Source of the DNA: Thalassospira sp. MCCC 1A01428
GTDB lineage: Bacteria > Pseudomonadota > Alphaproteobacteria > Rhodospirillales > Thalassospiraceae
Assembly: GCF_002115825.1 (NCBI RefSeq)
Contig: NZ_JFJZ01000003.1
Location: 186,001 to 250,000 of the forward strand
Length of the DNA stretch: 64,000 bases
Reading direction: 5' to 3'
A model generated the notes under the pieces. The model was not told the origin of the DNA. It saw only the letters and a program-made list of their open reading frames with translations, and ran no database searches. Below, in pieces: positions 37,641 to 46,678 of the stretch. The translations under genes were made by a program, and so were the position numbers. Each line of letters opens with the position of its first letter. The first letter of the stretch is position 1.

Positions 37641-38993
37641 TTACCGTAATTGATGGCCAATTGGCAGCACAAGGCGCACACGCAAACCACCGCCCGGTGC
37701 ATCTTCCAGCAAAACTTCGCCGCCATGCCCACGGGCAGAGTCGCGTGCAATGGTCATGCCCAGGCCAACACCGCCAGTCGCCTGATTACGCGATTCCTCA
37801 AGCCGGAAAAACGGTTTGAAAACGTCCTCCCGTTTATCGGCCGGAATACCGGGGCCATCATCATCAAAGATAATTTCAAAGTCATTGCCACGCCGCCCCG
37901 CCCGGATCGACAGGTTGGCGGCATATCGCCCGGCATTGCCAATAATATTGGCAACACAGCGGCGAACAGACTGGCGGCGCAGTTCCATCATCTGGTTATC
38001 TTCGATATGCAAATCTATCTGCTGGCCATCCCGCAGGGCCTCGCCCACAAGGTCGGTCAGTAATTTGCCAATATCGGTTTCAACGGCCTGCTCACCTTCC
38101 TCGCCGCGGGCAAATGCCAGATAGGCATCGACCATGCGCTCCATATCGAGCACGTCCTGCTTAAGCGCATCTACCCCCGGCGACATGCCCTGCATCGCCA
38201 GTTCCAGCTTCATGCGCGTTAAGGGCGTGCGCAAATCGTGCGAGACCCCGGCCAACAGGGCCGTTCGTTGTGACAAATGACGATGGATACGATCGCGCAT
38301 CGATATAAAGGATGCTGCGGCAAGCCGCACCTCAGACGCCCCTTCAGGTTTGAACTCGTCGACATTTACACCACGCCCGAACTGGTCGGCCGCCTTGGCA
38401 AGGCGGCGGATCGGGCGCACCTGATTGCGCATGAACAACACCGCAACCCCATATAAAATCAGGGCTGTGCCCGCGATCCACATAAAGAAAATATATGTGG
38501 TCGAGGTATAAAGGCGCTTGCGCGGGGCCACAATTGATAACACCCCGTCACGCAGTTGCACCCGAATTTCAAGTAAACGGTCATCTATTTCCAGATCAAA
38601 ATAGAAAGGCCGGTCAAGGCGTTCCTTAAGGGCGGTAAACAATTCTTCCGATACCAGGCCATAAGGCGGTTCGGTGATTTGTTTTTCCAAAATGGCGTCG
38701 GGTTCAAAAACCACATCAAGCTGCATGCGGCGGCGCACATTGTCGACCAATGCATCAAAATGCGCCTGATCCGGATATTGGCCGATATAATCGACCACAT
38801 AGGCAACATCCCCCGCCAAACCCCGGCTAAGCTGACGGGCAATAGTATCCCAGTGCCGTTCAAAGAAAATCAGCACCGTAACGATCTGCAACAAAAGCAT
38901 TGGCGTCATCAGGATCAGCAAGGACCGGCCCAGCAAGCCTGTCGGCAGCAAAGATTTGATCCATCCGGAATAAGCGTTGCCCAAAACCGTCAC
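37641..38993 (-). CDS. Sensor histidine kinase (EnvZ-like)
   Basis: Membrane histidine kinase of about 450 residues. Two transmembrane helices (about 22-44 and 165-187) flank a periplasmic domain. HAMP follows (about 188-240). The dimerisation box has phospho-accepting His252 in GVSHDLRTPLTRMK, and the ATPase domain has N (NIIGNAGRYA), G1 (DDGPGIP) and G2 (GGVGLGMTI) boxes. The HDLRTPLTRMKLE box resembles EnvZ. No ATG starts the frame: GTG at 38993 is possible, but a TTG three codons later has a better-placed AAAGGG. It is 50 bases downstream of its response regulator. Confidence 0.9.
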   Translation of the reverse strand: MTVLGNAYSGWIKSLLPTGLLGRSLLILMTPMLLLQIVTVLIFFERHWDTIARQLSRGLAGDVAYVVDYIGQYPDQAHFDALVDNVRRRMQLDVVFEPDAILEKQITEPPYGLVSEELFTALKERLDRPFYFDLEIDDRLLEIRVQLRDGVLSIVAPRKRLYTSTTYIFFMWIAGTALILYGVAVLFMRNQVRPIRRLAKAADQFGRGVNVDEFKPEGASEVRLAAASFISMRDRIHRHLSQRTALLAGVSHDLRTPLTRMKLELAMQGMSPGVDALKQDVLDMERMVDAYLAFARGEEGEQAVETDIGKLLTDLVGEALRDGQQIDLHIEDNQMMELRRQSVRRCVANIIGNAGRYAANLSIRAGRRGNDFEIIFDDDGPGIPADKREDVFKPFFRLEESRNQATGGVGLGMTIARDSARGHGGEVLLEDAPGGGLRVRLVLPIGHQLR

Positions 38994-39043
38994 CCTTTAT
39001 CGATTTGATCGGTCATTAATCGCGTTCACTGCAATGCAGCAGT

Positions 39044-39769
39044 TCAATCTGTATAAAGGACATATCCCCGACCGCGTACTGTCTGCAAGTATCTTGGCTG
39101 TTTTGGGTCATCTTCAAGTTTGCGGCGCAACCGGGTTACCTGCACATCAATGCTGCGTGAAGCCGCAGGATCGCCGCTGCCGTTGCCTCCGATCAAATCA
39201 AAAAGCTGTTCGCGGGTTGTGGTTTGCCCGGTGCGTCGCGCCAGCGCCATTAACAAATCCTGTTCAGCTGTGGTCAGATAAACATGTTCGTCATCGCGTT
39301 GCAAAACCATGCGATCCATATCAAAACGGAAATCACCAAATGCCACCGCCGATATTTCCTGTGCGGGCGATATATCGGTTTCAGGCTGCACACTATAGCG
39401 GCGCAAAATCGCCTCTATGCGCAAAACAAGCTCGCGCGGTTCAAACGGCTTTGCCAGATAATCATCGGCACCGGCTTCCAACCCTGCAATCCGGTCTTCG
39501 GTTTCGGACAGTGCGGTTAACATCATGATCGGCACTGTCATGCCCCGGTCACGCAACGATCTTGCCAGGTCCACACCGCGTTCGCCGGGCATCAAAACAT
39601 CGATCACCAGCAAATCAAATTCCAGCCCCTCAAGCCGGGCCCGGGCTTCTTGCGCGTCCCGGGCAACGGTTACCATGAAACCGTTTTCCCCCAGATAGCG
39701 CTTTAGCAAATCGCGCAACCTGTCATCGTCATCCACCACCAGAATATGCGGCGACCCGATTTCGTCCAT
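39044..39769 (-). CDS. OmpR-family response regulator
   Basis: A 241-residue response regulator. The receiver domain (1-125) has the acidic pocket VVDDDDR, phospho-acceptor Asp57 (VIDVLMPGERG), Thr in MLTALSE, and Lys in DDYLAKPFEPREL. The C-terminal OmpR/PhoB winged helix (about 145-238) has SIDVQVTRLRRKLEDDPKQPRYLQTVRGRGYVL. It precedes the histidine kinase gene and together they form an OmpR/EnvZ-like pair; targets are not visible. Confidence 0.93.
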   Translation of the reverse strand: MDEIGSPHILVVDDDDRLRDLLKRYLGENGFMVTVARDAQEARARLEGLEFDLLVIDVLMPGERGVDLARSLRDRGMTVPIMMLTALSETEDRIAGLEAGADDYLAKPFEPRELVLRIEAILRRYSVQPETDISPAQEISAVAFGDFRFDMDRMVLQRDDEHVYLTTAEQDLLMALARRTGQTTTREQLFDLIGGNGSGDPAASRSIDVQVTRLRRKLEDDPKQPRYLQTVRGRGYVLYTD

Positions 39770-39926
39770 TCACTTCACCTTGTCGTATCTGCCATATCAA
39801 CAGTGCCATATCGATAGGTATGAACCAATGCCACCCCATGCCCGATACGCAACAATATACCCCTGAAACCGGCACCGGCAAAACATCCGGCACAGGGGGC
39901 CAAACCCGCCCCTGGCAAAAGGAAGC

Positions 39927-40445
39927 CTAACCCTGACGCCGTCGCAACCCGTTTGGCAAAAATTCATCATCAAAGCGCGCACGGTCACTGGCACCGAGCA
40001 TTCCCAGCATCACCTTGCGGAACCCTTCGACTGCTTCTGCCCCGGCTTCGCGATAGGCATTGGCAATCAGGGTGCGCTGATTTTCCGATAGCTTGCGTTC
40101 AAGTTCCTCGCCTTTTTCCGTCACGGTCAAAAGGCGCTGGCGACGATCCTGCACACCGGTTTTCTGCTCGATAAAACCTTCGCGTACCAATTGGCTTAGC
40201 ACGCGTGACAGCGATTGTTTGGTGATTTGCAAAATCGCCAGAAGATCGCTGACATTGATGCCGGGATTGCGGCTGACGAAATGAATAACCCGATGATGGG
40301 CGCGCCCGAAATTATATTGCTCCAATAGCAAATCGGCTTCGGCCGTGAAATCACGATAGGCATAAAACAACAGTTCCATGCCCTGACGAAGCTCTTCCTC
40401 GCGGAGGAAAAGCGGATTGACCTTGCGTGTCGAGATATCTGCCAT
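39927..40445 (-). CDS. MarR-family transcriptional regulator
   Basis: A 172-residue winged-helix dimeric regulator. Core: FGRAHHRVIHFVSRNPGINVSDLLAIL, recognition helix TKQSLSRVLSQLVREGFIEQ, and the wing GVQDRRQRLLTVTEKG. It is divergent from ilvE across 113 bases containing a palindrome (40457-40475), which suggests autorepression. An effect on ilvE is possible but unproven. Confidence 0.9.
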   Translation of the reverse strand: MADISTRKVNPLFLREEELRQGMELLFYAYRDFTAEADLLLEQYNFGRAHHRVIHFVSRNPGINVSDLLAILQITKQSLSRVLSQLVREGFIEQKTGVQDRRQRLLTVTEKGEELERKLSENQRTLIANAYREAGAEAVEGFRKVMLGMLGASDRARFDDEFLPNGLRRRQG

Positions 40446-40456
40446 GCTGTTCCGTT

Positions 40457-40475
40457 ATGTCAGTTATATTGACAT
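40457..40475. promoter_or_regulatory. Candidate MarR operator
   Basis: Perfect dyad ATGTCA-gttatat-TGACAT, 11 bases upstream of the MarR start and within the MarR/ilvE divergent region. Its size fits MarR-type operators. Confidence 0.55.
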
Positions 40476-40558
40476 ATTAATCTATGAATGTTACTTCGGC
40501 TACATGTTTAGGGACATAAAGTTACGTTCAAGCGACCCTTTTAAATGGAATTTGGCAA

Positions 40559-41455
40559 ATGACGACTCCCACCTTTGATAACCGCGACGGTTTTATCTGG
40601 TTTAACGGCGAACTCAAACCCTGGCGTGACAGTACCCTGCACGTCCTGAGCCATGCGCTGCATTATGCCAGTGCTGTGTTTGAAGGGGAACGTGCTTATA
40701 ACGGTAAAGTTTTCAAACTGGCCGAGCATGGCGAACGCCTGATCAAATCGGGCAAAATCCTTGATATGACCATTCCCTACAGTTCAACCGAACTTGACGC
40801 AGCCGTGATGGAAACGCTCAAAGCCAACAACATTGTTGATGGTTATGTGCGCCGCATCGCATGGCGCGGTAGCGAAATGATGGGTGTTGCCGCCCAAACC
40901 ACCAAAATCAATGTTGCCATCGCCACCTGGCAGTGGCCCAGCTATTTCAAACCCGAAGAACGCCTGAAAGGCATTCGTCTGGACCTGTCAAAATGGGCAC
41001 GCCCGGCACCGAACACCGCGCCAACCGATGCCAAGGCCGCCGGCCTTTACATGATTTGCACCCTGTCCAAACATGAAGCCGAGCGCAAAGGCTATGCCGA
41101 TGCCATGCTGCTTGATTATCGTGGTCATGTTGCCGAAGCCACCGGCGCCAATGTGTTCTTTGTCAAAGAAGGCAAACTCCACACCCCGACCCCGGATTGC
41201 TTCCTGAACGGCATTACCCGCCGTACCGTGATCGATCTGGCCAAGGCCCATGGCATCGACGTCATTGAACGCACCATTCTGCCAGAAGAAATGGCGGAAT
41301 TTGAAGAATGCTTCCTGACCGGCACCGCCGCCGAAGTCACCCCGGTTTCCGAAATCGGCCAGTATAAATTCACCCCCGGCCAGATTTCCAAAACCCTGAT
41401 GGAAGACTATATGGCGCTGGTGACCGGGCAAAAAGAAGCCGTCGCCGCCGAATAA
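40559..41455 (+). CDS. ilvE: Branched-chain amino acid aminotransferase
   Basis: Fold-type IV PLP aminotransferase of 298 residues that interconverts leucine, isoleucine and valine with their 2-oxo acids. PLP-binding Lys159 lies in TDAKAAGLYM, preceded by HYASAVFEGERAYNGK, and the family signature EATGANVFFVKEGKLHTP with later FLTGTAAEVTPV is present. Length matches bacterial IlvE. The start ATG follows GGAATTTGGCAA. It is divergent from a MarR regulator and ends in a strong terminator. Confidence 0.95.
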   Translation: MTTPTFDNRDGFIWFNGELKPWRDSTLHVLSHALHYASAVFEGERAYNGKVFKLAEHGERLIKSGKILDMTIPYSSTELDAAVMETLKANNIVDGYVRRIAWRGSEMMGVAAQTTKINVAIATWQWPSYFKPEERLKGIRLDLSKWARPAPNTAPTDAKAAGLYMICTLSKHEAERKGYADAMLLDYRGHVAEATGANVFFVKEGKLHTPTPDCFLNGITRRTVIDLAKAHGIDVIERTILPEEMAEFEECFLTGTAAEVTPVSEIGQYKFTPGQISKTLMEDYMALVTGQKEAVAAE

Positions 41456-41477
41456 TTCTGCCAAATTCCATTCGGCC

Positions 41478-41508
41478 AAAGCCCGACGCTTACACCGTCG
41501 GGCTTTTT
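41478..41508 (+). terminator. Rho-independent terminator after ilvE
   Basis: Perfect 11-bp stem AAAGCCCGACG/CGTCGGGCTTT, 7-base loop, then TTCC. Confidence 0.85.
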
Positions 41509-41545
41509 CCTTGTCTGCACGGGGTTATGAAACACGCCAGTGCCC

Positions 41546-42757
41546 TCAACTCGCCACGGGATCCGGGCCAACATACACCGCGCGTGGCCGTATCAATTGC
41601 CCCTGGCGTCGCTGTTCAAGTGCATGGGCAATCCAGCCAACCGACCGCCCCAGCGCGAAAACACAAAATGCCGCCCCTTCGGGTAAACCAAGATAACGCC
41701 GCATCGCCACCAGCGCGAAATCGATGGAAGGTGCCTTGCCGGTCAAGGTGCCCATGGTCTCGACAATTTCATTTGCAAAATCAAATTGCGGCAGGATCGC
41801 TGCCAGCAGGGCGTTGGCCCGTACATCCCCTGCCGGATAAAGCGGATGACCAAAACCCGGAAATTCAACACCTGCTGCCAACTGACGCCGCATATGCAAG
41901 GCCATGTTGTGCGGATCAATCGCCAGCCAGGCGGTTTCGATCCGCTCGGTCATGCCACCATGTCGACCACCACTTAACGCCGCCAGACCGCCAATAATCG
42001 CCATCCGTAAACTGGCCTGGGTCGAGGCGACACATCTTGCCGTGAAACTTGAGGCATTCAATTCATGATCAGCGCACAGAACAAGCGCCTGGCGCACCAA
42101 ATCCGCCCCAACCGCATCCAGCCCCCACGCCGTCGCCAACTGAACATGTAAAGGATGATGATCCGGACTGCGCCCCGTGACACAGGCAAACAAGGCGCCT
42201 AACAACGTTGCCGCACCCGTGGCAAGGCGGGCTTCATCACGCTGCCAAATGCCCGTTTCACCATCTTCCGATGTGATAGCAAACAACGGCAACAGCGCCT
42301 CAATCACCGGGATTTTTGCATAGTGGGTTTTTAACTGGTGCCAGCCATCAGGCAAAACCAAAGGCTGAATTTCCGCCTCTGCGGATCGCGGCAGATCCCA
42401 CAGCAAACTGGCAACATCCTCCAGAGTGGCCCGTTCTGACAAATCAACAGCGTTATTACTGCGATAATAAAGCTGCCCGTCCCGAATTAACGTGATCGCC
42501 GATTCGAGAACAGGCGTCCCCCAATCCAGTGTTGATTTGGCAATATCAACCGGTTTGCGCCCGCGTCGGCGTTTGCCCGCCAGTTCGGTAACATCGTCAC
42601 GCGCATAGCGGTTACGGCGGCTATCACCATCGGTGGGATGTGCCCGCAAAAGCCCGCGGCTGACATAGGCATACAGCGTTGCACGCGACACACCTAACTG
42701 ATCGGCGGCCTCTTCTGCGGTGATGAAATATGATGTTTCAGGGTGTTGGTTTTTCAT
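41546..42757 (-). CDS. Helix-turn-helix/citrate-synthase fusion protein
   Basis: A 403-residue protein with two parts. Residues about 9-60 form a MerR-like helix-turn-helix (FITAEEAADQLGVSRATLYAYVSRG, then RRNRYARDDV). Residues about 80-403 are a citrate synthase fold that keeps catalytic His266 (GGRHGGM), His304 (FPGFGHPLYP) and Asp346 (APSIDFAL), so it could condense an acyl-CoA with a 2-oxo acid. The ATG at 42757 lacks a classical ribosome-binding site and lies inside a palindrome. It is divergent from a CoA-transferase gene. It may be an enzyme-regulator ('trigger enzyme'); substrates are unknown. Confidence 0.87.
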   Translation of the reverse strand: MKNQHPETSYFITAEEAADQLGVSRATLYAYVSRGLLRAHPTDGDSRRNRYARDDVTELAGKRRRGRKPVDIAKSTLDWGTPVLESAITLIRDGQLYYRSNNAVDLSERATLEDVASLLWDLPRSAEAEIQPLVLPDGWHQLKTHYAKIPVIEALLPLFAITSEDGETGIWQRDEARLATGAATLLGALFACVTGRSPDHHPLHVQLATAWGLDAVGADLVRQALVLCADHELNASSFTARCVASTQASLRMAIIGGLAALSGGRHGGMTERIETAWLAIDPHNMALHMRRQLAAGVEFPGFGHPLYPAGDVRANALLAAILPQFDFANEIVETMGTLTGKAPSIDFALVAMRRYLGLPEGAAFCVFALGRSVGWIAHALEQRRQGQLIRPRAVYVGPDPVAS

Positions 42758-42796
42758 CGTCAATATACATTGATTTATATAATCAATATTGACGAT
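42756..42796. promoter_or_regulatory. Nested palindrome between the citrate-synthase-like and CoA-transferase genes
   Basis: Outer arms ATCGTCAATAT (42756-42766) and ATATTGACGAT (42786-42796) are perfect; inside them ATTGATT (42769-42775) and AATCAAT (42781-42787) form a second dyad. The left outer arm includes two bases of the start codon of the helix-turn-helix/citrate synthase gene. The multiple TCAAT/ATTGA half-sites suggest cooperative operator binding, probably by that protein. Confidence 0.6.
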
Positions 42797-42848
42797 ATAT
42801 TTAAAATGGCCTGCTGTATAGCCCTGATTGACAGGCAAGGAGGCCGCA

Positions 42849-44309
42849 ATGGCACACACATTTTCCTTCGACGGTTTTGTGGACGAAATCTGGCATGCTC
42901 TTGATGGTGATCCGGCGTTTTCACCGGCCATTAAACAGACAAGCCCCGGCGCGCTACCCTCGGCCTTCGCCGTGACCGATCTGGCCACAGCATCCATTGC
43001 CACGGCGGGACTAGCCATCGCCGAATTGGCCGGCCTTCTGCAACACAAAGATACTCACCCGCCGCAAGCCGACATGCCCACCAATATTCCGCAAGTCCGC
43101 GTTGACAGACGGCTTGCCTCGGCTTGGTTTTCATCGAGCTATCGTCCCGTCGGCTGGACGCCCGCACCGACCTGGAATGCCATTGCCGGGGATTATCAAG
43201 GCGAGGACGGCTGGATCCGTCTGCACACCAATGCCCCCCATCATCGCAAAGCCGCCCTTGCCGTGCTTGGCATCGCGCCGTGCGATGCAAACCGGGAAAC
43301 CGTTGCTGCCACGGTTGCAAACTGGCCGATCAATGCCCTTGAAACCGCGATTGTCGAAAAAGGGGGCTGTGCTGCCGCGATGCGTTCCATTCGCGAATGG
43401 CAAACCCATCCTCAGGGACTGGCTCTCTCCAATGATCCGCTGATACATGTTACCAAAACAACAAACTTGCCCGCGCCCAAAACACCTGGCACGTCACAGT
43501 ACGGTTTAAGCGGTTCTGTCGAACGTCCACTGGCCGGGGTCCGGGTTCTCGATCTGACGCGGGTTTTGGCCGGGCCTGTTGCCACCCGGTTTCTTGCCGG
43601 GTTTGGGGCCGACATTTTACGAATTGATCCCCCCGAATGGGACGAACCCTCAGCCCTCCCCGATGTGGCCCTGGGCAAACGGTGCGCACGACTTGATTTG
43701 CACGAAGATCATGATCGGGACCTGTTTCGCACGCTTTTGGCTAAGGCGGATATTCTGGTTCATGGTTATCGCGCGGACGCACTTGATCATCTGGGATTTG
43801 GAAGCGAGGCGCGACGCGCCCTTAATCCCGGCCTGATCGATGTTGCCCTGAACGCCTATGGCTGGCGCGGACCATGGCAATTTCGGCGCGGCTTTGACAG
43901 TCTGGTTCAGATGAGCAGCGGCATCGCCGACGCAGGTATGCAGACATATAAATCCGATCGCCCCCGTCCCCTTCCCGTACAAGCCCTTGATCATGCGACT
44001 GGTTACATTCTGGCCGCCTGCGCGATACGCGGCGTGATCGAACGCCACCGTAATGGACACGTCCATCAATACCGCACCTCGCTTGCGCGCGTAGCCGCAT
44101 TGCTGTGCCAGCACCGCGCAAAGGCCGACTTTAAGTCCCCCTCAAACAGCTCATTTTCTGAACTTGGGGATGCAGATTACAGGCAAGCTGTTGAACAAAC
44201 AGGCTGGGGAAAAGTGCAAAGGCTGCTGCCACCACTGGAAATCGACGGGGTCTCAATTGGCTGGACCATCCCGGCCAAACACCTCGGCTCCAGCCCACCG
44301 CAATGGTAA
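42849..44309 (+). CDS. CaiB/BaiF-type (class III) CoA-transferase
   Basis: A 486-residue protein. The C-terminal half (about 225-430) is a class III CoA-transferase: GVRVLDLTRVLAGPVATRFLAGFGADILRID, then Asp350 in RRGFDSLVQMSSG, the residue that forms the acyl-anhydride intermediate in formyl-CoA transferase. The N-terminal half looks like a diverged duplicate of the same fold without these motifs, so this is a fused two-repeat form. AAGGAGG precedes the ATG at 42849. It is divergent from the citrate-synthase-like gene and probably acts on the same metabolite. Substrates are unknown. Confidence 0.86.
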   Translation: MAHTFSFDGFVDEIWHALDGDPAFSPAIKQTSPGALPSAFAVTDLATASIATAGLAIAELAGLLQHKDTHPPQADMPTNIPQVRVDRRLASAWFSSSYRPVGWTPAPTWNAIAGDYQGEDGWIRLHTNAPHHRKAALAVLGIAPCDANRETVAATVANWPINALETAIVEKGGCAAAMRSIREWQTHPQGLALSNDPLIHVTKTTNLPAPKTPGTSQYGLSGSVERPLAGVRVLDLTRVLAGPVATRFLAGFGADILRIDPPEWDEPSALPDVALGKRCARLDLHEDHDRDLFRTLLAKADILVHGYRADALDHLGFGSEARRALNPGLIDVALNAYGWRGPWQFRRGFDSLVQMSSGIADAGMQTYKSDRPRPLPVQALDHATGYILAACAIRGVIERHRNGHVHQYRTSLARVAALLCQHRAKADFKSPSNSSFSELGDADYRQAVEQTGWGKVQRLLPPLEIDGVSIGWTIPAKHLGSSPPQW

Positions 44310-44331
44310 TCCGCAGCGATGCCTCATAAAT

Positions 44332-44362
44332 ATACAAGGCCTGTTTGAAACAGGCCTTGTAT
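44332..44362. terminator. Hairpin between CoA-transferase and hemF
   Basis: Perfect 12-bp stem ATACAAGGCCTG/CAGGCCTTGTAT with a 7-base loop between convergent genes; T-tracts are weak on both sides. Confidence 0.6.
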
Positions 44363-44389
44363 CGAATTTAACATTTATCGCCGCGTCCC

Positions 44390-45253
44390 CTAGGGCCAGT
44401 TCGCCATAGGGGGCAATGACATCAGGATCGCTTCGGTATTGCCACCGGTCATCAGGCCAAAACGTGTTCCCCGGTCATGCAACAGGTTAAATTCAACATA
44501 TCTGCCGCGTTTAACCAGTTGTGCCTCGCGCTGGTCCATCGACCAGTCATCGTTGTAATGACGTTCAACCAACCTGGGATAAACATCCAGAAATGCCTTT
44601 CCGACATCCCTGGTAAAGGCAAAATTGGCATCCCAGTCATCTTCCAGATAATCGTAAAAAATGCCGCCAACACCGCGGGCTTCGTTGCGATGCGGCAGCC
44701 AGAAATATTCGTCGCACCATTTTTTAAAGCGATCATAATAATCTTCGCCATGCGCATCACAGGCAGCCTTAAAGGCACCGTGAAAATCGCCGGTATCAGC
44801 ATCATCGGGGAAAACCGGGGTAAGATCGGCCCCACCGCCAAACCACGCCTTTGACGTCACAATATGGCGGGTATTCATATGCACGGCAGGCACCAGCGGC
44901 GAACAGGGATGTGCCACCAGTGAAATACCCGCCGCCCAAAAATTGGGATTTTCATCCGCACCGGGAATTTCCTTGCGGAATTTTTCGGAAAATTCACCAT
45001 GCACCGTTGAAATATTAACGCCGACTTTTTCAAATACCCGGCCCCGCATGACCGACATTTCACCGCCCCCCTGGCCTTCTCCGCGTTCCCAGCGTGTCCG
45101 CTCGAAGCGTCCGGCAGGGCGATCGGCCAGCGGGCCGGCATAGCTGTCTTCAAGCTGTTCAAACCGGGCGCAGATTTGGTCGCGCAAGGATTTAAACCAG
45201 TCGGCGGCCTGTGATTTATGGCGTTCTGTTTGACGTGCGGTTTCGTCGGTCAT
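44390..45253 (-). CDS. hemF: Oxygen-dependent coproporphyrinogen III oxidase
   Basis: Converts coproporphyrinogen III to protoporphyrinogen IX with O2 in heme synthesis. The 287-residue protein has the family signature [16 protein letters not shown], the preceding [20 protein letters not shown], and the C-terminal [18 protein letters not shown]. Its start overlaps the trmL stop by four bases (ATGA), so the two are translated together. Confidence 0.96.
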   Translation of the reverse strand: MTDETARQTERHKSQAADWFKSLRDQICARFEQLEDSYAGPLADRPAGRFERTRWERGEGQGGGEMSVMRGRVFEKVGVNISTVHGEFSEKFRKEIPGADENPNFWAAGISLVAHPCSPLVPAVHMNTRHIVTSKAWFGGGADLTPVFPDDADTGDFHGAFKAACDAHGEDYYDRFKKWCDEYFWLPHRNEARGVGGIFYDYLEDDWDANFAFTRDVGKAFLDVYPRLVERHYNDDWSMDQREAQLVKRGRYVEFNLLHDRGTRFGLMTGGNTEAILMSLPPMANWP

Positions 45254-45723
45254 TCAGGGGTTCCCGGAAAACTGTGGGTTTGACGCATGGCTTCACCCAA
45301 GGTCATAGCTGCGGCCATGGCGACATTCAAGGACCGCATTCCCGGCTGCAACGGAATAACAACACGGGCATCGGCACTTTCATGCACCTGGTCTGGCACG
45401 CCGCGGCTTTCGGCACCCAGCATCAAAATATCGTCGGGGCGAAATTCAAAATCACAATAGGGCACAGCCCCCTTCGTCGTCATCAACACCAGACGACCGG
45501 GCAAGGCCCCCGTCTGGCGGGCTTCTTCAAAGGCCTGCCAATCGGCATGGCGGTGATATTGGGCGGCATCAAGATAATCCATCCCGGCCCGTTTCAGACT
45601 GGCAGATGTCAGCAGGAAACCACATGGTTCGATAATATCGACACCAACCCCCAGGCAGGCCGCCATACGTAAAATGGTGCCGGTATTTTGGGGAATATCA
45701 GGTTCGAACAGGCAAATTCTCAT
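45250..45723 (-). CDS. trmL: tRNA (cytidine/uridine-2'-O-)-methyltransferase TrmL
   Basis: SPOUT-class methyltransferase of 157 residues that 2'-O-methylates the wobble nucleotide (position 34) of tRNA-Leu isoacceptors. Knot motifs: [18 protein letters not shown] at the N-terminus, [11 protein letters not shown], and [18 protein letters not shown] with the SAM-binding knot. Size is that of stand-alone TrmL. It precedes and overlaps hemF, and is divergent from petABC. Confidence 0.93.
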   Translation of the reverse strand: MRICLFEPDIPQNTGTILRMAACLGVGVDIIEPCGFLLTSASLKRAGMDYLDAAQYHRHADWQAFEEARQTGALPGRLVLMTTKGAVPYCDFEFRPDDILMLGAESRGVPDQVHESADARVVIPLQPGMRSLNVAMAAAMTLGEAMRQTHSFPGTPE

Positions 45724-46118
45724 GATTGATCAACAGACTCGCGCAATTTTGTGTAAATCCGTCCGAAAAAATGTTACCAAAAGTTTCATAGCGTTACAGG
45801 AGTTTCCCGCTTCTGGAACCGGACTTTAACTTAAGCTGCTTGTTATAGCGGGTATCTGAAACCGGTACCAGCGCTAGGAAAAGCCTTGTTTGCCGTAGGG
45901 TTTTTATAATGCTTCCAAAACCACAGCGTTTATTAATACGCACCTTTCCCGCCAACTTCTCCTTAACAAAGACCATTATTGTTAGTATACGAAATTCGAT
46001 TCAGGCCTGAAGGCCACGGGGACAGATAACTTTTTTCAATTTGAAATAAGTCAATGATCCCTGCGGTAAATTCAGGCATTCCGCATGCCTGTTTTGGGGG
46101 CAGAAAGAGGAATACATC
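45724..46118. other. trmL/petA divergent intergenic region
   Basis: Nearly 400 bases without a credible gene, rather AT-rich in the middle. It contains a probable petABC promoter (45963-45991). A second TATAAT at 45905-45910 has no convincing -35 partner. Confidence 0.4.
45963..45991 (+). promoter_or_regulatory. Candidate sigma-70 promoter for petABC
   Basis: TTAACA (45963-45968), 17-base spacer, TATACG (45986-45991). Position is about 125 bases upstream of the petA ATG. Not tested; the leader would be long. Confidence 0.4.
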
Positions 46119-46667
46119 ATGTCGCAAACGGTGCAATCATCCGGGGATAAGCCGGACGAGAACCGCAGGGATTTCCTGACCCTTGCGACCACAGCTGTCG
46201 GTGTCGTTGGCACCGGTATGGCACTGTGGCCGTTCGTGGACAGCATGAACCCGTCCAAGGACGTTCTGGCGCTGGCCTCGGTCGAAGTTAACCTGTCCAA
46301 TATAGCCGTCGGTCAGGCCATCAAGGTCATGTGGCGCGGTAAACCCGTATTTATCCGCCATCGTACCGAACGGGAAATCAAAGAAGCTGAAGACGTGGCA
46401 TTGAACCAGCTGGTCGATCCCGAGACCGACGATGCCCGTGTGAAGAAAAAAGAATGGCTGATTGTCGTCGGCGTTTGCACCCACCTGGGCTGCATCCCGA
46501 TGGGAACCGCAACCGGGGAACCACGCGGGGACTTCGACGGCTGGTATTGCCCGTGTCACGGGTCGCACTATGACAGTTCAGGTCGTATCCGCAAGGGTCC
46601 GGCACCGAAGAACCTGCATGTGCCGACCTATACCTTCCTCACCGACACGTCGGTCAAGATCGGCTAA
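46119..46667 (+). CDS. petA: Ubiquinol-cytochrome c reductase iron-sulfur (Rieske) subunit
   Basis: Rieske protein of complex III, 182 residues, anchored in the inner membrane by one N-terminal helix preceded by [13 protein letters not shown], a twin-arginine export signal. The 2Fe-2S site has VCTHLGC and CPCHGSHYD, with the two Cys and two His ligands, and the Gly-Pro-Ala-Pro loop near [14 protein letters not shown] precedes the ATG. First gene of petABC. Confidence 0.97.
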   Translation: MSQTVQSSGDKPDENRRDFLTLATTAVGVVGTGMALWPFVDSMNPSKDVLALASVEVNLSNIAVGQAIKVMWRGKPVFIRHRTEREIKEAEDVALNQLVDPETDDARVKKKEWLIVVGVCTHLGCIPMGTATGEPRGDFDGWYCPCHGSHYDSSGRIRKGPAPKNLHVPTYTFLTDTSVKIG

Positions 46668-46678
46668 GGGAGTGTAAG

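Noticed and set aside
45905-45910. TATAAT upstream of petA as promoter
   Set aside because: No -35-like hexamer at suitable spacing; the TTAACA-N17-TATACG pair further downstream is a better candidate.
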